DNA from: Arthrobacter sp. OY3WO11
GTDB taxonomy: Bacteria > Actinomycetota > Actinomycetes > Actinomycetales > Micrococcaceae
Direction of reading: 5' to 3'
DNA: 64,000 nt
Assembly (NCBI RefSeq): GCF_001641125.1
Contig: NZ_LWLP01000001.1
Span: 2,069,658-2,133,657, forward strand
This document shows, piece by piece, positions 51,347-60,008 of the stretch. Both the position numbers and the translations under genes were made by a program. Within the stretch, counting starts at the first letter, position 1. The number at the start of each line of letters is the position of its first letter. The notes beneath the pieces are model-generated. The model was not told where the DNA came from. It saw only the letters and a program-made list of their open reading frames with translations, and made no database searches.

Positions 51347-52903
51347 TCAGGGAAAGAGGCTCCGGGTACAGTCAAAAATGTCGGCCATGGTCCAGGCGTC
51401 GAGGGAGAGCACCTCTGCCGTTCCTTTGGCAGCGAGGCTCACGTGGCCCCTGCCCAGGGTGGGGTAGACGCGGGCAGTGAGCGCTATCCCGTTGGCAAAA
51501 ATTTCGACGGCGGACCGGTCCAGGATGACGCGCAGGTGCACCCGCCCGTCGGGCATGGGGACGGGTCCGGACTTGTCTTCCGCATCAACGGCTGGATCAA
51601 GGCTGCTTTGGGTGCGGTCCAGGCGGAGTGTGCCATCGCCGGCGCCGTCAGCCGCCCTGCGCAGCTCGATGACCGTTTCCTCGGCGGGGCTGCCGGAGGT
51701 GCCCCGGCCAGTGGAGCCCAGTACACCGAGCCGCAGCAGTGCGCCCGGTGCCAGTTGGAGCTCCAGTTCGAGGTCGAGTTGGGTGCCGGACAGGCCGGTT
51801 TCCAAGGGTTCCAACAAACCGCTCAGCACCTGTCCGGGCAGGCGGGTGTGGTCACGGCGCAGTTTCTTGATTTCCGGTACGGGTGCGAAGCGGAGGGTCC
51901 CGTCCTCCGCCGCAGTGACGGTTCGCGGCAGGCTCATCACCCCTGACCAGCCGGCCTCCACCATTGCGGCATCGCTTCGGCCTTCCTGCATCCAGCCGAA
52001 CATGACACGCCGGCCGGACTCATCCTGGAACGATTGCGGTGCGTAGAAGAAGCGGCCGCCGTAGTCGAGCCGGTGCAAGGCCGCCGGCTCGAAGCTGTCC
52101 CCGGCGTACCGGCCGGTCCAGTACAGCGGGTGGCGGGTGTCGCCGTCGTTCCATGCGGAGAAGACCAGCACATCCGGTGAGCCGTCAGAAGGTGTGGACC
52201 CCAGCGAACCCTGTCCCGCCCGGAAAAGGTCCACGCATTCCCACATGGTCCCCGTCCAGTCAGTGTCCGCAGGATCACCCTGCGAGGCATCGCCGATGAA
52301 CAAAGGCCCGATGTAGTCCCAGGACCGCAGGTCCGCTGACTCGTACAGGAACGCCGTACCGCCGCGCTGGCGGATGCCCGAACCCACCAGCTGCCGCCAC
52401 TTGGTTCCTTCACGCCAGACGCAGTGATCGCGGTACGCCGTGATGTCTACTCCAGCCGGCGGCGCTGCGATCACGGGATTTGCCGGGTCCTTGGTCCAGT
52501 TCAGAAGGTCAGGGGATCCTACGGCGACGCAGGGCAGCTCCTTGCCTTCGAGACGCCCCGAATACACCAGGGTGGGCGTGCCGCCGTCGTTCACCAGCAC
52601 CCCTGACCAGCAGCCCTCGGCGTCCGGTCCTGCGGACGGTTCCAAGGCAACGGGCTGGTCCGTCCAGGTGACCATGTCCGTGCTGGTGGCGTGGCCCCAC
52701 TGGATGCGGTGGTGGAACGCGCCCTCCGGGTTGTACTGGTAGAAGAGGTGGTAAGTGCCGTTCCATTGGCAGACGCCGTTGGGATCATTGAGCCAACCGG
52801 CCGGTGACACGAAATGGAAACGTGGCCGGAGCGGGTCGGCTTCGGCCCGGGCAACCAACTCATCCCTTGGAACGGTTGCGAGCGGGTGGGTCAGTCCAGT
52901 CAT
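51347..52903 (-). CDS. GH32 beta-fructosidase (first copy)
   Basis: A 518-residue glycoside hydrolase family 32 enzyme cleaving beta-fructosyl bonds in sucrose, inulin or levan oligomers. The nucleophile is in GWLNDPNG (Asp near residue 38), the middle Asp in AYRDHCVW (RDH where most have RDP), and the acid/base Glu in TMWECVDLF. The C-terminal beta-sandwich (about 350-510) is present. There is no signal peptide, so it acts in the cytosol on imported sugars. ATG 52903 overlaps the stop of the ABC ATPase gene (ATGA), coupling it to the Opp-type importer. Confidence 0.92.
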   Translation of the reverse strand: MTGLTHPLATVPRDELVARAEADPLRPRFHFVSPAGWLNDPNGVCQWNGTYHLFYQYNPEGAFHHRIQWGHATSTDMVTWTDQPVALEPSAGPDAEGCWSGVLVNDGGTPTLVYSGRLEGKELPCVAVGSPDLLNWTKDPANPVIAAPPAGVDITAYRDHCVWREGTKWRQLVGSGIRQRGGTAFLYESADLRSWDYIGPLFIGDASQGDPADTDWTGTMWECVDLFRAGQGSLGSTPSDGSPDVLVFSAWNDGDTRHPLYWTGRYAGDSFEPAALHRLDYGGRFFYAPQSFQDESGRRVMFGWMQEGRSDAAMVEAGWSGVMSLPRTVTAAEDGTLRFAPVPEIKKLRRDHTRLPGQVLSGLLEPLETGLSGTQLDLELELQLAPGALLRLGVLGSTGRGTSGSPAEETVIELRRAADGAGDGTLRLDRTQSSLDPAVDAEDKSGPVPMPDGRVHLRVILDRSAVEIFANGIALTARVYPTLGRGHVSLAAKGTAEVLSLDAWTMADIFDCTRSLFP

Positions 52904-53994
52904 GCGGAAGCCTCTTCTTGAACGTTCGACGCCGGGCGGCTGGGTTGGCTTGGTTCGCCCGCCAGGGCATGGCCGGCGGCGCCGGCCCACGGCCGGTAGA
53001 GGTGGCAGCGCACCCAGTGCCGGTTTTCGGGGTCCCCAACCTGGTGGCGCACGGGTTCATCGGCTGAACAGGCCTGGTTCGGGTCGCCGTCGAAAGCGCA
53101 CGTGGTCGAAGCCATTACCGCCTGCCGCAGTTCGGCCCGGCGGACGGGATCGTACGAGCCTGCCCGTGCGGGGTCCGGGACAGCCGAGACCAGGAGTCGC
53201 GTGTAGGGGTGTGCGGGATTGGACAGCAGGTCCAGGGACTCGCCTTCCTCAACGAGTTCACCGGCGAACATGACTGCCGTCCGGTCGGCCAGGTAGCGGG
53301 CGGACGCGAGGTCGTGGGTGATGTAGAGCATGGAGATGCCCTGCTCGTCACGGAGCTTGCGCATCAGGTTCAGCACACCGATCCGGACCGAAACATCAAG
53401 CATGGAGGTGGGCTCGTCCGCCAGGATGACTTGAGGTTCCACAGCGAGGGCCCGCGCAATCGCAACGCGTTGGCGCTGACCGCCGGAAAGCTCGTGCGGA
53501 TACGAGTTCAGCATGTCAGCCTGCAGGCCAACGGTGGTCATGAGCTCTTCGAGCCGCCGCACGGTCTCCTCCGCGGAACCGCCGCCCTTGCCGTGGATCG
53601 CCAGCGAACGCCGCAGGAAATGCTCGATCCTGTGGGCCGGGTTCAGCGAACCGAAGGGGTCCTGGAAGACCATCTGCAGCTGGGACCGGAACGCACGCGA
53701 CGCCTGGAACCGATCGCGCTTGAGGATGTCGACGCCGTCGATCAGGATCGCGCCGCTGCTTGGCTTCTCAAGCCGGGCAACGCAGCGGGCCAAGGTGCTC
53801 TTGCCGGAACCGGACTCTCCCACAAGCGCGACGATTTCGCCGCGGTTGATGGTCAGGTCCACGCCGTGCAGGGCGCGGACTGAGTCGCGGGAGAACAGCC
53901 CTCCAATGGGGAACGATTTGCCGAGGCCACGGATTTCAAGGGCGGGGGTGCGTGTGGTGGACGCAGCCACCGGGGATGTCAGGGAGTGGCTCAT
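52900..53994 (-). CDS. Opp/Dpp-type ABC ATPase (DppF-like)
   Basis: A 364-residue ATPase subunit of an Opp/Dpp-type importer. Walker A GESGSGKST, Q-loop MVFQDPFGSLNP, signature LSGGQRQRVAIARAL, Walker B VILADEPTSMLD and switch ITHDLA are all present. The C-terminal tail with Cys residues (CAFDGDPNQACS) is the oligopeptide-ABC C-terminal region that may bind an Fe-S cluster. It overlaps both neighbours by four bases. The operon context with GH32 and LacI points to oligosaccharides instead of peptides. Confidence 0.92.
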   Translation of the reverse strand: MSHSLTSPVAASTTRTPALEIRGLGKSFPIGGLFSRDSVRALHGVDLTINRGEIVALVGESGSGKSTLARCVARLEKPSSGAILIDGVDILKRDRFQASRAFRSQLQMVFQDPFGSLNPAHRIEHFLRRSLAIHGKGGGSAEETVRRLEELMTTVGLQADMLNSYPHELSGGQRQRVAIARALAVEPQVILADEPTSMLDVSVRIGVLNLMRKLRDEQGISMLYITHDLASARYLADRTAVMFAGELVEEGESLDLLSNPAHPYTRLLVSAVPDPARAGSYDPVRRAELRQAVMASTTCAFDGDPNQACSADEPVRHQVGDPENRHWVRCHLYRPWAGAAGHALAGEPSQPSRPASNVQEEASA

Positions 53995-54953
53995 CGTGCG
54001 GCTCCTGCCAGGTCTGCGGAATCAATCACTGGAGCGTCGGCACCAAGCGGAGCCACGAAGTGGCCGGGTGCCGCCTCGGTGAGGTCCGGGATGTTACGGA
54101 ACTTCACGCCGTCGGGCAGTCCCGTCAGCGGTACCCGCGGGCCGGTGAGCGGCGGGAATGCGCCCATCAGCGCCTGGGTGTAGGGGTGGCGGGGGTTGGT
54201 GTAGACGTCCTGCGCTTTTGCAGTCTCCACGATCCTGCCGCCGTACATCACGGCCATCCGGTGCGAGAGTTCCACCATGAGTGACATGTCGTGCGTGATG
54301 AACAGGACAGAGAAGCCGAGCTCGCGCTGGAGGTCCTTGATCTGGGCCATGATCTCCTGCTGTACCACCACGTCCAGCGCGGTGGTGGGTTCGTCCAGGA
54401 TCAGGAGTGACGGCTTGAGCGCCACGGCCATAGCAATCACTGCACGCTGACGCATGCCGCCCGAGAGCTGGTGCGGGTAGGACTTGAGGCGTGCGGGGTC
54501 TATCCTCACCAGTTCCAGCAGTTCACCGGCGCGCCGGAGGGACTCCTTGCGGGAGTAGCCGGCGTGGGTGGTGAAGATGTCCACGATCTGTTCGCCGATG
54601 GTCAGCACGGGGTTAAGCGAGTTCATGGCTGACTGGAAGACCATGGCCACGTCCTGCCAGCGGAAGCGCCGCAGCTCCTCCGGGCTCATGGCCAGGACGT
54701 CCTTGCCGCCAAAGGAAATGCTGCCGCCTGCGATCTTCGCGGGATCCTTGAGCAGCCGCATGATCGAGTTGGCAATGGTCGATTTTCCGCAGCCTGATTC
54801 CCCTGCGAGCCCGAACACCTCACCGGTGCCGATGCTGAAGGAAACGCGGTCCACGGCGGTGGTGGAGCGGGTGTCGCCGATGTACTTGACGGTGAGGTCC
54901 TTGACGTCCAGGACGGGTTCGTGGGAGCCGAAGGACACTTGGGAGATGGTCAT
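53991..54953 (-). CDS. Opp/Dpp-type ABC ATPase (DppD-like)
   Basis: A 320-residue second ATPase of the same importer. Walker A GESGCGKST, Q-loop MVFQSAMNSLNPV, signature LSGGMRQRAVIAMAV, Walker B LLILDEPTTALD and ITHDMSLM are seen. ATG 54953 is chosen because it overlaps the stop of the upstream permease by four bases; the frame is open further upstream without a site. Together with the DppF-like protein it forms the ATPase pair. Confidence 0.92.
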   Translation of the reverse strand: MTISQVSFGSHEPVLDVKDLTVKYIGDTRSTTAVDRVSFSIGTGEVFGLAGESGCGKSTIANSIMRLLKDPAKIAGGSISFGGKDVLAMSPEELRRFRWQDVAMVFQSAMNSLNPVLTIGEQIVDIFTTHAGYSRKESLRRAGELLELVRIDPARLKSYPHQLSGGMRQRAVIAMAVALKPSLLILDEPTTALDVVVQQEIMAQIKDLQRELGFSVLFITHDMSLMVELSHRMAVMYGGRIVETAKAQDVYTNPRHPYTQALMGAFPPLTGPRVPLTGLPDGVKFRNIPDLTEAAPGHFVAPLGADAPVIDSADLAGAAR

Positions 54954-55888
54954 TTTGAGGCGCTCCTTTCGGTATCTTTGGGGGTTTTGATCTTCCGCAG
55001 GCGCGGGTTGGTGACCTCGTCCACGGCGTAGTTGATGAGGGCCAGGGCGAAGGCGACCAGTGCGATGCAGACGCCCGAGGGAACGAACACCCACCAGCTG
55101 CCGGTCAGCAGGGCGCCTTCGTTGCCTGCCCAGAAGAGGTTGTTGCCCCACGAGACCGTGCTGGCGTCGCCCAGGCCCAGGAACTCCAGGCCGGCTTGGG
55201 CGCCGATGCCGTAAATGACACAGGCCAGCAGGGTGCCCATGACGATCGAGGCCATGTTGGGCAGGATTTCGCGGAACATGATCCGGCCGGCCCGTTCGCC
55301 GGACACTACGGCCGCGGCCACAAAGTCCTTGGAGCGGATGGACAGGGCCTGTGAGCGCAGGACGCGTGCTGAGCCTGCCCAGCCGGTGACCACGAGGACA
55401 AGAATCACAGTGCCCAGCCCCGGAGGGAGGAACGCGGCCAGGATGACCAGCAGCGGCAGGCCGGGAAGGAGCAGGAAGACGTTGGTTACCAGGGACAGTG
55501 CTTCGTCGATGAACTTGCCGAAGTACGCCGAGGCAAGTCCCACCAGGATGCCGACGAAGGTGGACGCGAAGCCCACGGTGAGCCCCACGAAGAGGGAACT
55601 CCGGGAGCCGTGGACGGTCAGGGCGAGCACGTCCTGACCCTTGGCTGTAGTTCCCAGCCAGTGCTCGGCTGATGGTTCCAGGGAGGCCATGGCGGTGATC
55701 CGCGTCGGGTCGCCGGGGAAAAGCACCGGTGCCAGCAGGGCAAGTGCGATGAAGACCAGCATCACGGCCATGCCCGTCAGGGCTTTTTTGTTGGTGAGGA
55801 GGCCGTGGACGAAGCTGCGGTTGGGCTTGCGGACAGCTGGGGTTTTGTCGGCCGTTTTACCGGGTTGCTGCAGGATTGCGGTTGTCAT
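54950..55888 (-). CDS. Opp/Dpp-type permease (DppC-like)
   Basis: A 312-residue membrane subunit with about six helices, starting after a charged cytosolic tail (KTADKTPAVRKPNRSF). The EAA loop reads AAVVSGERAGRIMFREILPNMASIV. The N-terminal DppC-type domain and TAKGQDVLALTVHGSRSSL are typical. It is 11 bp after the DppB-like gene. Confidence 0.9.
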   Translation of the reverse strand: MTTAILQQPGKTADKTPAVRKPNRSFVHGLLTNKKALTGMAVMLVFIALALLAPVLFPGDPTRITAMASLEPSAEHWLGTTAKGQDVLALTVHGSRSSLFVGLTVGFASTFVGILVGLASAYFGKFIDEALSLVTNVFLLLPGLPLLVILAAFLPPGLGTVILVLVVTGWAGSARVLRSQALSIRSKDFVAAAVVSGERAGRIMFREILPNMASIVMGTLLACVIYGIGAQAGLEFLGLGDASTVSWGNNLFWAGNEGALLTGSWWVFVPSGVCIALVAFALALINYAVDEVTNPRLRKIKTPKDTERSASK

Positions 55889-55899
55889 GATCCCTCCCT

Positions 55900-56877
55900 C
55901 TAGTTGCTGCGCACGCGCGGGTCAAGGCGGACGTAGAGGATGTCCACCAGGAAGTTGGCCAGCAGCACGGCGGCGGTGATGGTCAGGAACAGGCCCTGCA
56001 TGAGCGGGTAGTCGAGGCCCTGGACGGCGTTGAGGAGTTGGTAGCCGACACCGGGGTAGGCGAACACCACCTCGGTGAGCAGCGCACCGCCCACCACGAA
56101 CCCCAGTCCCATGCCGAAGCTTGTAACCGAGGGGAGCATGGCGTTGCGTGCTGCGTAGCGGAGCATGATGCGGCCCGGGCGGAGCCCCTTGGCTTCGGCC
56201 ATGGTGATGTAGTCCTCGGAGTTGGTGGCGATCATGGTGTTCCGCATGCCCAGCATCCAGCCGCCGATGGAGACCAGCACGATGGTCAGGGCCGGAAGCA
56301 CCAGGTGGGCGCCGACGTCGCCGATGAACTCCCACGTGAACCCGGGCTCCAGGCCGGCGGTGAAGGCGTGGCGGATGGGGAACCAGTTCAGTACTACGCC
56401 GAAAAGGTACAGGGCGCCCATGGCGAGCCAGAAGTAGGGGAACGAGCCGATGAATACGAGCAGCGGCGGAAGCGCGGAGTCGATCGCGCCGCCGCGCCGC
56501 CAGGCGGCAAGGACGCCCAGCAGGTTACCCACGACGGCGGCAATCACCAGTGCGGTTCCGCCGAGCAGGAGGGTCCAGCCGATCTGGGACGAGATGACCT
56601 CGGTGACCGGGGTGGGGAACCGGGAAATGGAGACGCCCATCTGTCCGGTGAAGATGTTTGTCATGTAGCCGATGTACTGCTCCCAGAGGGGCCGGTCATC
56701 AACACCCAGCAGCTTGCGCAGGGCCTCGATCTGTTCGGGCTGCATTCTGTCCTGGGAGCGGGCAAACATGCGGGAGACGGGGTCCCCGGGCATGAAGCGC
56801 GGGAGCAGGAAATTCAGGGTGATGGATGCCCAGAAGGCGATCAGGTAGAAACCCAGGCGGCGCAGGATGAAGCGCAC
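55900..56877 (-). CDS. Opp/Dpp-type permease (DppB-like)
   Basis: A 325-residue membrane subunit. RRLGFYLIAFWASITLNFLLPRFMPGDPV starts the family, and the EAA loop is MAEAKGLRPGRIMLRYAARNAMLPSVTSF. Six helices are apparent. It lies between the binding-protein gene (with hairpin 56917-56943) and the DppC-like gene. Confidence 0.9.
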   Translation of the reverse strand: MRFILRRLGFYLIAFWASITLNFLLPRFMPGDPVSRMFARSQDRMQPEQIEALRKLLGVDDRPLWEQYIGYMTNIFTGQMGVSISRFPTPVTEVISSQIGWTLLLGGTALVIAAVVGNLLGVLAAWRRGGAIDSALPPLLVFIGSFPYFWLAMGALYLFGVVLNWFPIRHAFTAGLEPGFTWEFIGDVGAHLVLPALTIVLVSIGGWMLGMRNTMIATNSEDYITMAEAKGLRPGRIMLRYAARNAMLPSVTSFGMGLGFVVGGALLTEVVFAYPGVGYQLLNAVQGLDYPLMQGLFLTITAAVLLANFLVDILYVRLDPRVRSN

Positions 56878-56916
56878 GGTTTCCCTCCATTCGGGAATTA
56901 CGGAAAAGTTTGGGGG

Positions 56917-56943
56917 CTGGCCGCCGGATGATCCGGCGGCCAG
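56917..56943 (-). promoter_or_regulatory. Intercistronic hairpin after the binding-protein gene
   Basis: Perfect 12-bp arms (56917-56928, 56932-56943) with a 3-base loop, in the 142 bp between the SBP and DppB-like genes; CTTTTCC follows a few bases later on the minus strand. It may be a partial terminator or stabiliser that raises the SBP level over the permease. Confidence 0.65.
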
Positions 56944-57019
56944 CAGTGGTGCGTGATGGGCCCACGCCGCCGCGGGTTCCCTGGCCGAAGCGGAGCGAGG
57001 CTAGGGAGGCGGTGGGGAG

Positions 57020-58696
57020 TTACTTGCGCGGTTCCAGCGTGGTCAGCACAAGCACCGTAGAAGGTGAGCGGACCGAAAGGGTTGCGTAAGGGTTGTCCTC
57101 GGTGGGCCAGCCGGTGAAGCGGGTGTCGTTGAAGGCGCCCCACTCCGGACCGGAGAACAGCGGCACCAGCGGTGCGGCGTCGTCGTATTCTTCCTGCAGC
57201 TTGTTGGCGATGTCCTTCTGCTTGGACTCGTCGGACTCTGCAGCGAACTCTGCCAGCAGGGCGTCAGCCTCGGCGTCGCCGAAGCGGTGGTAGTTGTCGA
57301 ACGTCTTGGTGCCCACAGGCTTGACGGTCGCCGTGCCCATTGCGGCGTTGAAATACTTGTACGGGCTGGGGTCGTTGGCGCTCCAGACGATGCCGGAGTC
57401 GAAATCGCCCGTTTCGTAGCCGGCAACCACGGCAGCCCAGTCCGGGGACTCCACCTTTGCCGTGACGCCGACTTCTGCCAGGTTCTGCGCGATCACGTTG
57501 GCCACGGACAGCCAGTCGGAAGAGGATGCGCCCACGGAGATCTTGAATTCGAACGGCTTGCCGTCCTTGAGCGTGCGCTTGCCGTCGGCACCCTTCGGGT
57601 AGCCCGCCTTGTCCAGCAGCTCATTGGCCTTCTGGACGTCCAGCTTGGTCCAGGTGCAATTCTCCTTGACCTCTTTGTTCTTCCAGGTCTCGTAGTTGCC
57701 GGAAAGCCCGGTGCAGTCCGCAGGCTCGGCGTAGCCGCTCATGCCGATCGTGGTGACCTGCTCCCGGTCAACGGCCATGCTCAGGGCCTTGCGGACGTCG
57801 ACATCGTTGAAGGGGGCCTTGGTGGTGTTGAGCTGCCAGTTGATCATGGCGCCCGTGGCCGGGAACCAGTACTGGCGGTGTTCCTTGTCCTTGGAAACGA
57901 ACGTCTTTTCGATGTTCGGGATGTACTGCGGGGCCCAGTCCACATCGCCGTTCGCGGCGGCGAGGTTGGCGCCGTCGTTTCCTGCAAAAGCGAGCATCTT
58001 GATACCGGCGATCTTCTGCTTGTCCGGCTGCCAGTAGTTGGGGTTCTTCTTCAGCACAAACGACTGGGCCTGGAAACTGTCAACCTCGGTGTAAGGGCCT
58101 GTGCCGACGGGTTTTGCGTTGGCGTCCTTCTCCGGATCGGCGATGGCGGACCAGATGTGCTTGGGCAGGATGGTGAGGTGCCCGACGTCGTACAGGGCCG
58201 GCGACCAGGGCTTGTTGAATGTGAAGGTCACTTTGTTGGTGCCTTCGGCGCTCACGGTGTCCAGGTACTCGAAGCCACCCTTGATCTTCTTCTGGAGCTC
58301 GAAGGTGTAGGCCACGTCCTCGGCCACGAAGGGCTGGCCGTCGGACCACTTAACGCCGTCGCGCAGGGTGAAGGTGATGGACTTGCCGTCGTCGGCGGCC
58401 TTCCATTCAGTGGCCAGCCACGGCACGGTGTCACCCTTGGCCGGGTTGAAGATCAGCAGCGACTCGTAGATGGACTGCTGGACCATCGGGTTGACGGTGG
58501 GGGCGAACGGGTTGAAGTTCTGCACGAACGTGCCCATGTCCTCACGCGGAATGGTGAGGAAGGCGCTGGCGTTGGCTGCGGCGTCGGTGCCGGCAGCCTT
58601 GTTGCCGTTGGCCGCACAGCCGGTCAGCAGCAGTGCGCCTACCGCCAGCCCGGCCGCCGTGGTGCGGGCAGCCCTCAGGAATCGGGGTTGTGTCAT
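57020..58696 (-). CDS. Family 5 extracellular binding protein (Opp/Dpp type)
   Basis: A 558-residue lipoprotein. The signal peptide ends in a lipobox LLLTGCAAN (Cys at about residue 27). The SBP_bac_5 fold is clear from PMVQQSIYESLLIFNP, the WSDGQPFVAEDVAYTFEL hallmark and LDVQKANELLDKAGYPKGADG. The closed cavity would take oligomers; related proteins bind peptides, nickel or oligosaccharides such as cellobiose. Placement under a LacI regulator and with GH32 suggests fructo-oligosaccharides. It is 78 bp after lacI and is presumably in its operon. Confidence 0.9.
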   Translation of the reverse strand: MTQPRFLRAARTTAAGLAVGALLLTGCAANGNKAAGTDAAANASAFLTIPREDMGTFVQNFNPFAPTVNPMVQQSIYESLLIFNPAKGDTVPWLATEWKAADDGKSITFTLRDGVKWSDGQPFVAEDVAYTFELQKKIKGGFEYLDTVSAEGTNKVTFTFNKPWSPALYDVGHLTILPKHIWSAIADPEKDANAKPVGTGPYTEVDSFQAQSFVLKKNPNYWQPDKQKIAGIKMLAFAGNDGANLAAANGDVDWAPQYIPNIEKTFVSKDKEHRQYWFPATGAMINWQLNTTKAPFNDVDVRKALSMAVDREQVTTIGMSGYAEPADCTGLSGNYETWKNKEVKENCTWTKLDVQKANELLDKAGYPKGADGKRTLKDGKPFEFKISVGASSSDWLSVANVIAQNLAEVGVTAKVESPDWAAVVAGYETGDFDSGIVWSANDPSPYKYFNAAMGTATVKPVGTKTFDNYHRFGDAEADALLAEFAAESDESKQKDIANKLQEEYDDAAPLVPLFSGPEWGAFNDTRFTGWPTEDNPYATLSVRSPSTVLVLTTLEPRK

Positions 58697-58774
58697 GATG
58701 GTTATCTCTTTCCTATCTTCATCAGCAAGGTGAAGGGGTGGGGGAGGGGTTGCTCTTCGAAAGTGATTTCGCGG

Positions 58775-59845
58775 TCAGACCGAAGAGCGTTCTAGCAGCG
58801 GACAGCCGACCAATTGCTGGTCGGCAATAATCGGCTGTCCTGCTGTCAGAGCTGCGAGCGTCTGGACTCCCAGGGCGCCCATTTTTTCAAACGGCAACGC
58901 AACCGTGGTCAGTTTGGGCCTGAGGTAGGCCGCAATCAGTTCCTGGTTGTCGAAGCCAATCACGGCGATGTCTCCGGGGATGGTCAGGCCCCGTTCCTTG
59001 ATGGCGTCGTAAGCGCCCATCGCCATGCGGTCGTTGAGGCAGAACAGCGCGGTTGGCCTGTCCTCCTGCGGGTAGCGGTCCAGGATGCGGCACGCGGCCT
59101 CATACCCGCCGTCTGCCGTTGCATATCCGGGCACCACGAGCTCCGGGTCCAGCTCGAGTCCGGCGTCGGCGAGTGCTTCGCGTGCACCCTCCAAGCGCCC
59201 GATTGCTGCCGGAATGACCGGGTCCAGGTTGATGACTCCGATCCTGCGGTGGCCGGCCCGGAGTAAACGTTCGACGGCGGTGCGGCCGCCGGCGCGTTCG
59301 TCCGGGACGATCGAGGGCAGCTTCCCGTCGGCGTCGAAGCAGTTGATCAGTACGGTGGGTACTTCCTTGGCGGTTTCGGGCACGTGCACGCCACGGTGGA
59401 ATGTGGCTGCGTATAGAAGTCCTTCCACGCGCTGCTCCAGCAGCTTTTCGGTTGCTGCGTCCTCCAGGCCCTGGTTGGGTCCTACGGCATCGGCCTGGTC
59501 GGAGGGTGCGATGAGCAGGAACTTGCGGTCGAGCCAGGCCTGGTCTTGTGCACCTTTGATGATGTCGACGGCGAACGGTGCCGTGACGATCTCGGTGACA
59601 ATCCCGTACCAGTCACTGCGCTGGGATGCCAGCGCACGTGCTCCGGCATTCGGGCGGTAGCCCAAGGCCTGGACAGCTTCGTTGATCCGCGTGCGGGTTT
59701 CCTCTGAAATGCTGGCATTTTCGCGGTTGCTCAGCACGAACGAGACCGCGGTCCGGGAAACGCCCGCGCGCTTGGCAACATCATTCATGGTGACACCCCG
59801 CTGCCGCGCGGCCCCGGCATGGTTCGGGGTGGTGGTTTTCGCCAT
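58775..59845 (-). CDS. LacI-family repressor
   Basis: A 356-residue repressor. The helix-turn-helix (about 18-65) reads VTMNDVAKRAGVSRTAVSFVLSN, and EETRTRINEAVQALGYRPNAGARALA is the hinge. The sugar-binding domain fills the rest, with GVINLDPVIPA and NDRMAMGAYDAI among typical segments. It precedes the SBP-GH32 genes in the same direction and has two palindromic operators 38-81 bp upstream, so it probably represses itself and the whole operon until a fructan-derived sugar binds. Confidence 0.92.
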   Translation of the reverse strand: MAKTTTPNHAGAARQRGVTMNDVAKRAGVSRTAVSFVLSNRENASISEETRTRINEAVQALGYRPNAGARALASQRSDWYGIVTEIVTAPFAVDIIKGAQDQAWLDRKFLLIAPSDQADAVGPNQGLEDAATEKLLEQRVEGLLYAATFHRGVHVPETAKEVPTVLINCFDADGKLPSIVPDERAGGRTAVERLLRAGHRRIGVINLDPVIPAAIGRLEGAREALADAGLELDPELVVPGYATADGGYEAACRILDRYPQEDRPTALFCLNDRMAMGAYDAIKERGLTIPGDIAVIGFDNQELIAAYLRPKLTTVALPFEKMGALGVQTLAALTAGQPIIADQQLVGCPLLERSSV

Positions 59846-59882
59846 TGAATGCTCCGGTGATAGTCGGTGGTGCTGCCAGTAG

Positions 59883-59926
59883 GTAACGCGCGTTACTTGC
59901 GCATAGTTAGAGGTTACGCGCGTTAC
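59883..59926. promoter_or_regulatory. Two LacI-type operators
   Basis: GTAACGCGCGTTAC (59883-59896) is a perfect 14-bp palindrome with the central CG of LacI/GalR operators. GTTACGCGCGTTAC (59913-59926) is a one-change copy, 30 bp centre to centre. They lie upstream of lacI and downstream of the kinase gene. Confidence 0.85.
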
Positions 59927-60008
59927 TAGATCTGTGTCAAGGGTTACATTTCTGGGTGTGAAGTCGGCGCAAAACCGACGTTCGATGCAGCCGCACAGAG
60001 GGCTCGTG

